The position numbers and the translations under genes were made by a program. From Bolinopsis microptera (lineage: Eukaryota; Ctenophora; Tentaculata; Lobata; Bolinopsidae), in contig NC_087078.1 in NCBI RefSeq assembly GCF_026151205.1, positions 5,599,675 through 5,659,674 on the forward strand: DNA of 60,000 nt. The letters run 5' to 3'. Under the pieces are notes generated by a model that worked only from the letters and a program-made list of their open reading frames with translations, did no database searches and was not told the origin of the DNA. Shown here one piece after another: positions 1 through 10,216 of this stretch; within the stretch, counting starts at the first letter, position 1, and every line of letters starts with the position of its first letter.

Positions 1-1302
1 TAACGCTATACGCATCAACATTATCAATCGCTATTTTGAAGAATCAGCGATCAAGTCACCTTATTCTAACCCCAGACCCCTGCGAAGCTGGAGAGTATCG
101 AACACAGAGTATGTCAACTTGTGAAGCTTGTCCAGTGAACCAGATCAGTTCATCTGGGGCTGAGAGCTGCACTGAGTGTCCTTCAGGACTAGTTTCAAAT
201 GCAGCAAAGTCAGCTTGTGGTAAGTTCGAAAAAGTATGGTTAAGCTTATAAGATTGTTGATCAATTAACTTATTGGATTTGTACAAAATTAACACTATAA
301 TACGCACAACCTCAAACCTGTATCAGCATACTGTCTAAATTATGCTTTTAATTCTTGCACCTTTAAAAGAAACTATGAGAATTCTAAATAAAAGAATAAT
401 ATTTTGACCCTCGAAACTAAACTTTTTCAGATGTTTGCCCTGCTGGAACATACAGAACCGAAGGAATGGAGACATGTGATCCCTGTTTAGAAGGTGCTAT
501 CAGCACAGCTGGGTCTGCAATGTGTACTCCCTGTCTAGTGGGGACTCAGGCGAATATAGCAAAAACTGAATGTGGTGAGTTCGAAAAAGTATGGTAAAAC
601 TTATCAGATTATTGATCAATAAACTTAATGGATTTGTATTTTGTACAAAATTAACGCTATACGCATCAACATTATCAATCGCTATTTTCAAGAATCAGCG
701 ATCAAGTCACCTTATTCTAACCCCAGACCCCTGCGAAGCTGGAGAGTATCGAACACAGAGTATGTCAACTTGTGAAGCTTGTCCAGTAAACCAGATCAGT
801 TCACCTGGAGCTGAGAGCTGCACTGAGTGTCCTTCAGGACTAGTTTCAAATGCAGCAAAGTCAGCTTGTGGTAAGTTCAAAAAAGTATGGTAAAACTTAT
901 AAGATTATTGATCAATTAACTTATTGGATTTGTACAAAATTAACACTATAATACGCACAACCTCAAATCTGTATCAGCATACTGTCTAAAATATCCTTTT
1001 AATTCTTGCACCTTTAAAAGAAACCATGAGAATTCTAAATAAAAGAATAATATTTTGACCCTCGAAAGTAAACTTTTTCAGATGTTTGCCCTGCTGGAAC
1101 ATACAGAACTGAAGGAATGGAGACATGTGATCCCTGTTTAGACGGTACTATCAGTGCAGCTGGGTCTACAAATTGTGCTGCTTGTTCAGTGGGGACTCAG
1201 GCGAATATAGCAAAGACTCTATGTGGTAAGTTCAAAAAAGTATGGTAAAACTTATTAGATTATCGATTAATGAACTTAACCAAATTTCGATAAAAATCGC
1301 TA
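1..1302 (+). repeat. 651-bp tandem duplication carrying two GCC2_GCC3 exons
   Basis: The sequence from position 1 recurs from 652 at a constant offset of 651. Exon 76-219 corresponds to 727-870 and exon 431-574 to 1082-1225, with introns also matching closely to about 1270-1300. The few substitutions, in introns as well as exons, point to a recent event. The first halves of successive introns (after 219, 574, 870 and 1225) also resemble one another, so an older one-exon duplication probably preceded this one. Confidence 0.9.
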
Positions 1303-1518
1303 CTAGTAATAGTTATAGTATAGTACTACTACTACAATTCTTTCCAGTGCCGTTCTGTGAAGGTCCGAACATCGCAAACAGTAAAACATACGGTAGAGTC
1401 ACAGAGGAAACAGAGATCAAGATACGGTGCGTGGCCGGTTTTGCTGTGATTGGTCGGGAAATAATCACGTGTCAAGCGAACGGGGAGTATTCAGATGAGC
1501 CGACATGCAAAATTATGG
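76..1518 (+). CDS. Gene A: 3' part of a secreted GCC2_GCC3/sushi modular protein
   Basis: Five exons at 76-219, 431-574, 727-870, 1082-1225 and 1348-1518, each bounded by AG/GT and each starting and ending in phase 1. The first four are 144 nt and encode Cys-rich repeats of the kind CPAGTYRTEGMETC...C..C, matching the ephrin-receptor-like GCC2_GCC3 family. The last (57 codons) is a sushi/CCP domain with four cysteines in the contexts FC, IRC, ITC and PTC. The 5' exons lie left of the window. After 1518 a good GTAAG donor suggests further exons, but none was found. If unspliced, the frame stops at 1559-1561 and an AATAAA lies at 1585-1590, so this could also be the terminal exon. Domain families are recognised from pattern. 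Function (extracellular binding or recognition) is inferred from domain content only. Confidence 0.8.
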
Positions 1519-3729
1519 GTAAGACAAGCGCCATTAATACTGATAAAATTATGTTTCAGTGAACTAGGCTTTGTTAGCGATTCTAATAAAAATACCTTTT
1601 TCACTCTGAATCAATTTTAGTAACTAAATTGAACGAACAGTTCATGGAACCATGCAATATAAAGTTAGGGCTATCTATTGTATGGTTTACGTGTAACTAA
1701 ATTATATTCCTCCGAAAATACTTAGTAATAGTTCGAATGTATCACACAAGCTAACAAATAAAATATTTCCGACACTCCCACGACGAGACAAATAATGCTA
1801 AAGAAGTGGAACTCACAGTTTGGAACAGAGTGGATGTTGTTGCAACCTCTACAGCAACAATAACAACATGCCTCTCTGTTAGAATCAGACTTTCTTAATA
1901 ATATCATAGTGTTGTGCTGAAGAACGCAATGTGGTCACTGGTCAGTGGTCACATGACCATTAACGAGAAGACACTTTAGCATGAAACATCACCTTTCTGG
2001 GAACTCTTAAAATATGAGCTAAATTAGAGAGTCGTGATTTTATAAAATATTTATTTGAATTTTAACAATACGTAATGAATTAAATGTGCTTTGTATCTGG
2101 GTAGCTGATATTAATCTTCTGATAATAATATGTTCAATGTAATAATATACGATTTTATGAAGATTTTTGGAGATTTGCGTTCATATTTTCCACCTATAAA
2201 CTATATTATATAAGTCCCGATAAGAGGCGTGAGTACCCAGATGACTATTTAGACTTCATGCAAGCAGTTAATACCATTAGTATACGATGCAGTTTTCCCG
2301 TTTAAACGTTGAGGAAGAGTCAAGAGTTGGTCTTAGCAGCAGCTCATATTTAGACATTGGGGAAGAGTTGGTCTGTTAGGAGCTTATGTCTATTTATCAT
2401 CAGTGAAACCTAGATTTTTGAATATGCAAAGGACCTGTAGGCGGATTGTCATTGACCCTTTCCTCCCCCTCCTTTAGAATTTCATTAGTCAGTCCGAACT
2501 CTACCATAAGATGAGTTTATGATGAGCGTTGGCTGACGTTGATCATGTAGACAATATGAAAACGACGAGGAGACCTGCTTGTGACTCACGAGCTGGTCGC
2601 TCCGTCGTTTTCATTTCTATATGATAGGATAAGTCCAGCATTAGTCATGATATTCGCAGTTATAACGACTTACTCGACTTAGCGCGGCTTCAACGTCCGA
2701 ACAGAGATAGTTTTTTTCCAAATCTTTCTATCCAGCATGAGTTTGTTAATCTCCTTGCTGTCGTCAAGCCCCGTGTCCTTATAACGCAGTTATAATATAC
2801 CATTATAGAGCTTCAACCGTGGTTACTTCTCACTTTTTCGAGATTCTTACGCTCGCAAACCATCGCAGCAAAGATTGTTTATTTGGGAGTAAAGTAGTGT
2901 AACTGGTCGATCATATCGAAGGCTATTAATTCAATATTTTCTGTGAATAGGCAAGTCAGCTATAAGTTACATTAAACCGCTTTCATGTTAATGTTATTTA
3001 TGGTTATGGATAGGAACCGGCCGGCTTTAATATTCACTATCCAGTTCAGATTCCTGTCCAGTTTCCAAGAATTTGGCCGGATATTCAATTGTCGGGGTCT
3101 CGTATCCCGATTCTTGAGTCAGATCTCGAATTTCCCGATTCCAAAAATCAGATCGCGAGTTCTCGTATCCGAATTGAAAACTGTTCGGGACTAGGAAAAA
3201 TTATTTCGAGAAAAGTTTCTAAAAACAATTTTATGACATTTAATAATATCCAGATATCTTCAGAAATAAACATAGTGGTTAATTAACTTGAAACTACATT
3301 TAACATGTCATGTTAAAAGATGATCTGCAACCGGACAAACATTGCTCTCCTTTTCATAACAAAGATGACCTGTGCTCTAACCGCCTCAACTACTTCCTGT
3401 TAAGCAAACTCCCACGATTATCTAATGAATACCATTAAAGTATTTTAGGAAACTGTAACGGCCACAGCACTGTTAAATACAGTGTACCTTAGTTTTATTT
3501 TTATTTTGTAGGTGTTATTGTTTGCCACTAGAAATGTGAGGAGCAATTCTTAAATTCTATTTCGATTCGGTGACTTGTAACAATGTGACACCCTAGTCGC
3601 AGTTTTTGTTGTTGCTTTGGCTTTGATTATACATATTGTACAGTGTACACAAACCATTACAATTTTCTTGGATTTATAAAGTTTTGTTTAAAATTGATCT
3701 TCCTAGAAAAGCGTACGAATATTCGTGTA
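1519..3729. other. Intergenic stretch between genes A and B
   Basis: No convincing coding exon on either strand. The first ~250 bases are homologous to the sequence after gene C (from 13,319), showing the duplication included 3' flank. A hairpin lies at 2544-2623. The stretch 3010-3190 has several near-repeats of CCCGATTC and short ORFs without family resemblance. Confidence 0.6.
2544..2623. repeat. Imperfect hairpin
   Basis: ATGAAAACGACG at 2556-2567 pairs with its exact reverse complement at 2603-2614. Partial pairing continues inward (GACC with GGTC) and outward over about 10 more bases. The loop is short. It could be a small MITE relic or a precursor-like hairpin RNA. Confidence 0.5.
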
Positions 3730-6700
3730 ATGTTTGTGTGGCAAGCAGTTCTGCTGTTGTGTGACTGTTTTGCAGTCGGGATATCAACAGGTAAGGGACC
3801 AGAATTAATTCGATTCACCGTTAAAATTAATGAAAATTCCGGAGAATGGTTGCTTCTGTGTAATTAAGGTTACTTTGAGGGGGGGGGGGGGCTTACTTAC
3901 TTCAAAATGTTAGCGCAATTTCTACAGAGTCATTCTATTGAGGGTTAGTACTTCGCAAGATCATTAAACTTCTTCAGATTTCAGAAGCATAAAAGACTCT
4001 CAATAAACTTGTAATCTACATTTCAGTCGAATCAGGTCAAGAACTGATTGTCGACAGATCGGAATCATTCAATCATTATAACAGTTATGTAGCGGCTAAT
4101 GCACATGACGGGGACTACAATACTCAATACAGTGTTAAAGATGGTGAAGTGGCTGGAAACTTTCTGAAGTTGTATCTCTCGCAGCAGTACAATATCGGAA
4201 AGGTTAAGATGACCGTGAGAAGCGACTGCTGTAAAGAGAGAATTGTGAATACAGAGGTGTTCGTTTATTCAACTTTGCAAGGAGAGCAAATGGTCATGAG
4301 CTGCGGTAAAATTACCGGTGAGCAAATAATTTAGGAGATACTTTTATTTAGGTTTTTTAACCAAGCATTTGAATGCTTTTACTTTCTCAATTTGTTTGGA
4401 TTAGTATTGTTTTATGGCCCGTAGTATGCTCTAGGAATAAGAAGCATCCCATCATTTTTATACAAATGTGTATTATTATCGCAGAGGAGAGAACCCCTGG
4501 TAACACAGAGAACGATATTGAGGGACGGACATATACTCTGGACTGTGATGGGTCGATAGGAGATATGGTGTATTTGACAGACACAGATTACAAACTTGCT
4601 GAAGGCCACAATTTTGTGGAAGTTAAGATTTATGGTCTTGGTAAGCGATACATCATAAATAAATAAATAAGGTACATAAAAGCTTAAATATACTAGCAGA
4701 AACCCGTGTTTGTCAAGATAAAACAATATTTATTTATTTGTGATTTTGACACCACTTGGGGTTCCAAATTTCAACCAAAAAAGTGTCGATGGTATAGATA
4801 CGGTTTTCGTGAAAAGTTGCTTTAAAGTTGATGTCAGTAAAATGGTAACAGCCATAATATATTATATCGTCTCGCTTTATATATAGTAAGATTTGCATCC
4901 TGTTTTCAAGCTAACAATAACTGTACTACTTTCAATCAGAGTCAACACACAGTGAACACAGCCATTTCTTCATCTCGTAAATTTAGTGATAGCTAATTTA
5001 GTTATAATTGAGAACAAGATAGTCGCTCATACAAAATATCATCTGTTTCAGAGCTTTGTCCTGCTGGAAGTTACAACGGAGAAGGGACATGTGGTCCCTG
5101 TGCAGACGGTACTATCAGTACAGCTGGGTCTAGAGAGTGTTCTGACTGTCTAATGGGGACTCAGGCGAATACAGCAAATACTGTATGTGGTGAGTATTTT
5201 TGAAATATTCCTGCAATTCATAACTTGGAGTGCCAAAACTTGTTTGATATTTACATTTTACCTGCCATAAACTAAGAAATAAATAACCATGTTCCAGAGC
5301 CTTGTGAAGATGGACAGTACAGAAGTTGGGACATGACTAAATGTGCTACATGTGAGGACGGGTTTGTACCAAACTCTGATAAATCTGCTTGTGGTGAGTC
5401 AGAAATATTCAAAATATTCAAGGATTTTATGATTTATCGGTCGGAGAGTTCTATTTTTGCATCAATTATATATGTTCAATAAATCACAAGGATTTAGGAT
5501 TCACATCGTCAAGTCCAATGACCCCAACACGGGACAGCCATGCTGTTAGTTGAGTTGCCATGGTACTTTGATTATAAATTTGCAGTTGCAATATCATCTC
5601 AATGAAGCATTAAATATCAAATTAAATATATTTTCTAGAGCACAAGTCATGCACAACCAATATGGTTGACTTTTGTGATAGCCTGGCATTGTCTCTTAAC
5701 GAAAACATTATCAATCATGTTGTGTATTTTGATTTTGCTAAGGCATTTGATTCTGTAAATCATGATATCCTTCTTCATAAGCTAAAGACCTTATATAACA
5801 TTGATGGTACACTTCTCAAATTTCTTACCAATTACCTTCAAGGCCGTTACCAAAGAGTGGTTATTGGTAATGAGATGTCATCTACCCTCTCAGTTAATTC
5901 TGGTGTCCCCCAGGGCTCTATTCTTGGTCCCTTACTTTTTGTATTGTTTATCAATGATATTCCTCTTGGCCTTTCGGATAATACTGATATTGTTTTGTAT
6001 GCCGATGATACAAAAATCTGGCGTAAAATACATTCATCTTCTGATAATACTAATTTACAAATGGATATAGACTATCTCTCTGACTGGGCACTAAGAAACA
6101 AAATGCGATTCCATCCAGCAAAATGTAAAGTGCTTATTGTTTCAGGAAAACCATCTTTATCTCCTCCATTCGCATATAATCTTGATGGCTCTCCTCTTGT
6201 GTATGTAGAGTTAGAAAAAGATCTTGGAGTCGATGTTACTCCTAAGTTAAGTTGGAATAGTCAGTGCGACAGAATTTATACTAAGGCCTGCCAACAACTT
6301 GGTATGGTCAGAAGAGATGGCCATATTGTCATTGATCAGAAACGTCGCCGGGCGCTTTACCTCTCCCTGGTTCGTAGCCAATTCGAGAATTGTTCCATAA
6401 TCTGGCGCCCTTGTAATAAATCACTTAGTGATAAATTAGAAAGTCTCCAAAAGAGAGCTATTAAATGGATTCTGTCTGAAGAGGGCCGCAGTTATCCACC
6501 TGAGCAATATGTCAAAAAGTGCAAGCTTGTCGACATTCTCCCTTTGTCTCAAAAGTTTGACTTGAATGATCTTATTTTTTTCCACAAAGTTCTTAACAAT
6601 TTAATTCCTGTATCGCTGCCTCACTATCTCTCTCTATATCAGGGCACTTCTCGACTAAGACGTTGCCACCTCGACAGTCTGTCTATTGTGTCATCAATTT

Positions 6701-8508
6701 TACCTAAGTTAAGTCAGAATTCACACACCACATGTACCTCAAATAGCCCACTGGCAAAATCATTTTTCTACAGAACCCATATACTGTGGAATGGACTCCC
6801 TTTACAGGTAAGACAGATTGTGTCTACTAGTATTTTCAAAGCTGAGGTCACTAAGCATCTATGGAAATGTTTATTGGATAGTGAAACAACAGTCTAGCCT
6901 AGTCTCTTTGCTCCCCATATTATTATTATTTTTGTTTTATTAATTTTTTTATCTACCTTCCTATACTTTCAACATCATATCACACTTCACCCGCACACCT
7001 TCTCACACATTAATGACCATTTCAGACCTGTATCTAATGTATCTGGAATTTGACGTATTGAAATACCAATTTTGACTCTATATCCACAGTTATTCACCAT
7101 GGATTTGTTTGTTCTTAAATAGTTTTTCATAAATTTTTGGATTTAGATTAATTCGATGTAATGGGTCCAAGTTACTGCGGACATAGTTCACTATGTGTTT
7201 AGTGTTTACCGTGTTTGGGTGCCCATCATATTTTACAGATGGGGGCGATATTTTGAACGATTCTATTTTATATTCATCTATTGCTGTACTCTGTAAAATT
7301 TGAAAAGTATTTAATAAAAATAAAAAAAAATATCTATTGTATACAATCTTCAGATGCGTGCAACGAAGGAACGTACAGGAGCGCAGGAATGGTAAATTGT
7401 GCGAGCTGTGATGTTGGAAAAATACCAAACTCTGATAAAACTGCTTGTGGTGAGTTACTTATTCAGTGCAGAAGAATATTTTCTTTTCATAAATTTATAT
7501 TTAGTGATAGCTCATACAATTGACATAATATATCAGAATCTGTTTCAATTTGAGTTAATATATTCATCCAGCTTAATATTAAGAGTCGTTGTGAAAACAA
7601 TCAACAACCCAATCAACCTTCTTCTAACCCCAGTCACCTGCGAAGCTGGAAAGTATCGAACACAGAGTATGTCAACATGTGACGTTTGTCCAGTGAACAA
7701 GTACAGTTCACAACCTGGGTCAGCAAACTGTTTAAGCTGCCAACTAGGACAAGTTTCAAACACAGACAGGACTTCTTGTGGTGAGAAACTTTTTCATTTT
7801 GTTTTTTAACAATAGTCCATCTTTTGTTACTTGCTTCTCATTTAAAAAATAAAGAAAACAGTGATACTGAATTATTCAACTGTTTTCAAAATTTCCGTAA
7901 ATTAATATTATTTCAGTCTCAGAAGTTTGCTCTGCTGGAACACACAAGAGCTCAGGAATGGAGACATGTGATCCTTGTTTAGACAATACTATCAGTGCAG
8001 CTGGGTCTAGAGAGTGTTTTGATTGTCAGAAAGGTACCCAGGCGAATACAGCAAAGACTGTATGTGGTGAGTATTTTTCCTGCAATTCATAACTTGGAGT
8101 GCCAAAACTTGTTTGATATTTACATTTTACCTGCCATAAACTAAAACATAAATATAGTTTCAAATGCAGCAAAGTCAGCTTGTGGTGATTGGATTTTCAA
8201 AAATTGGAACAAACCCAGACGATGATTAGATTAAGGAACTGTTAAATTTATCGTCTTTATAACAATTTTGTTAATTCATCTATTTTAAATTATCAAAAAG
8301 TATGTACATAGTTCAACTGTACGATTATTATTTTCAGAATTGTTTTGTGAAGGGCCTACGATTGCAAACAGTCAAACTGAGGGTAAAGCCACAGCGGGAG
8401 CATGGATAAAGATACGGTGTCAGGCAGGCTTTGCTGTGATTGGTCAGGAAATAATCACCTGTCAGGCGAACGGGGAGTATTCTGATAAGCCCACGTGCAA
8501 AAAAATAG
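3730..8508 (+). CDS. Gene B: secreted F5/8C-like + GCC2_GCC3 + sushi protein
   Basis: Nine exons, all junctions in phase 1: signal peptide 3730-3790 (starts MFVWQAVLLLCDCFAVG); galactose-binding-like fold 4027-4317 and 4485-4640 (AANAHDG...NTQYS, then LDCDG, ending EVKIYG, as in fucolectin/F5-8C domains); GCC2_GCC3 modules 5052-5189, 5298-5393 (half module), 7354-7449 (half module), 7634-7780 and 7917-8066; sushi 8338-8508. They sum to 1306 nt, about 435 residues. An in-frame ATG exists upstream at 3643, but 3730 gives a clean signal peptide. No membrane segment is seen. If the last donor is not used, the frame stops at 8544-8546. Compared with gene C it lacks the 148-codon domain and the first sushi exon. 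The intron 5394-7353 carries a LINE insertion. Role inferred: a secreted binding or recognition protein. Confidence 0.82.
5638..7332 (+). mobile_element. 5'-truncated non-LTR retrotransposon (LINE) in intron of gene B
   Basis: Homology starts abruptly near 5638, in the HKSCTT motif that precedes reverse-transcriptase motif A, so the endonuclease and N-terminal part are missing. The RT ORF ends at 6895. An A-rich 3' end (AATAAAAATAAAAAAAAA) is at about 7312-7330. The insertion ends only about 23 bases before the next splice acceptor (7351-7353). A clear target-site duplication was not found. Confidence 0.8.
5662..6897 (+). CDS. Reverse transcriptase, C-terminal part (LINE ORF2 fragment)
   Basis: 411 codons, uninterrupted. 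Palm motifs in order: A FDFAKAFDSVNHD (residues ~24-36), B GVPQGSILGPLLF (~80-92), C YADDT (~112-116). The thumb and C-terminal region ends in a Jockey/CR1-type segment (IIWRPCNKSLSDKLE). The two catalytic aspartates of YADD and the motif A aspartate are present. The open frame of a truncated copy suggests a young insertion. The true protein would start upstream, so the ATG at 5662 is an internal methionine. Exact LINE clade not settled. Confidence 0.88.
   Translation: MVDFCDSLALSLNENIINHVVYFDFAKAFDSVNHDILLHKLKTLYNIDGTLLKFLTNYLQGRYQRVVIGNEMSSTLSVNSGVPQGSILGPLLFVLFINDIPLGLSDNTDIVLYADDTKIWRKIHSSSDNTNLQMDIDYLSDWALRNKMRFHPAKCKVLIVSGKPSLSPPFAYNLDGSPLVYVELEKDLGVDVTPKLSWNSQCDRIYTKACQQLGMVRRDGHIVIDQKRRRALYLSLVRSQFENCSIIWRPCNKSLSDKLESLQKRAIKWILSEEGRSYPPEQYVKKCKLVDILPLSQKFDLNDLIFFHKVLNNLIPVSLPHYLSLYQGTSRLRRCHLDSLSIVSSILPKLSQNSHTTCTSNSPLAKSFFYRTHILWNGLPLQVRQIVSTSIFKAEVTKHLWKCLLDSETTV
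8153..8184 (+). pseudogene. Relic 3' end of a GCC2_GCC3 exon
   Basis: About 30 bases match the last ten codons of the exons ending at 219 and 870 (…SNAAKSACG), followed by a degraded donor (GTGATT instead of GTAAG/GTGAG). No acceptor or exon body precedes it. It lies in the intron before the last sushi exon of gene B and looks like a lost repeat module. Confidence 0.7.
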
Positions 8509-10216
8509 GTAAGATATTATTAGAACTGGTAGAACTGAATTTGTGACATAAACAGACAAGATATTTCATGAAAACGGTGCAATAGCAAGTTTAGGCTATA
8601 ACTAGTTATTGTATTTGTTAGATCTTGACAATGACCACACTAAATGTAACTGTGACACACAGTTTCGACCGATCAACTTATCAACTTGCTCTTATGATGA
8701 TAACTGAAAAGAGTAGAGAAAGAATATTGAACCGAAGCTAAGATTGGAGTACTCTTTATATCAGTGTTAATTACGAGCTCTCTCAGGTCGCATAATATGA
8801 TTGAATAACAACTAACAAGGTATAATAGGTAGGCCTAAGAGAGAACTAAATTTTCTTAACAATGATTACTATAATATTAAATTTGTAACAGTATAATAAT
8901 TTATCAATCAGTAGTTTTTTCAAATCCTTGAATATTTCGATCATTAATATCATAACTTTTTCCAACTGACCAGAAGGGCAGTAAATTTAGCAAACCCCCT
9001 GGCAATTTCCTTCAACTTTAAACTTCCTCTTTTGAACACACGGTTCTGGTCCTGAAACTCCTTGCTCACAAAGGAAGGAGTCAAAGCAGGAAGCCAGACC
9101 AATGACAAAACAATACTTCAATCATGAGCATTGCAAGCGGAGGGTTCCTGTTTTATTGTGGCAAGCAAAAGAGTTGCTAACTCCCGTCCCTTCTTATACC
9201 AAGGATAATGAAGCAATGGCCATTATCGACCCCACGAACTTGTGAGAACTGGGTTTTTTGGTATTATATCTAAAACAATCTCTACATTTGGGCGTTGCGA
9301 ATCGTAGTGAATTCTTGAAATGTACGCCATGCTGGCTGCCATCTTGGCTGCGAGGGTCTATGATCTTACGATCGATCATCTGTTTGTCCAGAGTAGAGTA
9401 CCATAATGGCAATTCCAGTTTATCATAACAGTGGAGCACAGAAACCGGGCCTCCAGCTCCCATCCCTGTCTGCTCATTAGGGAATCTTCGTTTATACGCA
9501 AATGACCTGTATTCCCTAATTTCCTTCACCCTCTTTAAAGACCCTGCCCACTGTTAGCATCCCCATCACTTCAAAGAGATGCAAATTGCAGGGACTAGTA
9601 TGCTCGCTACTAGTTGAGGCCTCACAACCCTCCATACCCTAGTGCTTGGTCCACGAGATTCTATTTTCTTATTTTAGACCTCCCTTCTTTATCTACCTAG
9701 TGGAAATAATATTAAATCTTTAACTAATTACCGATGTTGTATGCAATTCGGCAATTCCACCTTAGATGACAAATATTTGTCAAACAATTGCAATTTTCGA
9801 TCCTTCTTTGTTGTATGATTACAGGAAATTTATGATTTTTTTCTTGTTAATTGAACTAGATGTTACAATGTGTACTGTGTAGTTATTGACTACTGAATGC
9901 TATAATATGATGCTATAGATCTGTAGTTGTAACACTGCAGCATACGTAGTCGCTACTGTCACAAAATTCAGCAGTGTCTTGATTCAGTGTGACATGAAAT
10001 TAAAGTCAGTGCCCACTTGGTGGTCCGATCAATGTCATTAGAGTATTAAACAGAGGCTTTACTGTAACATATCCAGTATTCACTATCCAGGTCCTCAGTT
10101 AACTCATTAACTGTGTTAATCTTATTAATTGTAGTTTCCAGCTCTGCACAAGTTTTTTTTCTTCAAAAATCAAATATTTTCACCAGCGGTAATCAATATC
10201 ATGTATTAAGGTACCT
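8509..10216. other. Region between genes B and C, possible decayed element
   Basis: No exon of the modular family was found. On the minus strand, 8940-9530 has unusually long open stretches in different frames and looks like decayed protein-coding repeat, but I recognise no family. The remainder is AT-rich with nothing noted. Confidence 0.4.
9194..9529 (-). pseudogene. Unrecognised open stretch, possibly decayed mobile-element ORF
   Basis: 111 codons open on the minus strand, with a C-x2-C pair near residue 80 (PKCRDC) and basic composition. Further open stretch continues downstream on the minus strand to about 8940 in another frame (contains FKRGSLKLKEIARGF). No splice sites or neighbours support a host gene. 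I do not recognise it. Confidence 0.25.
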
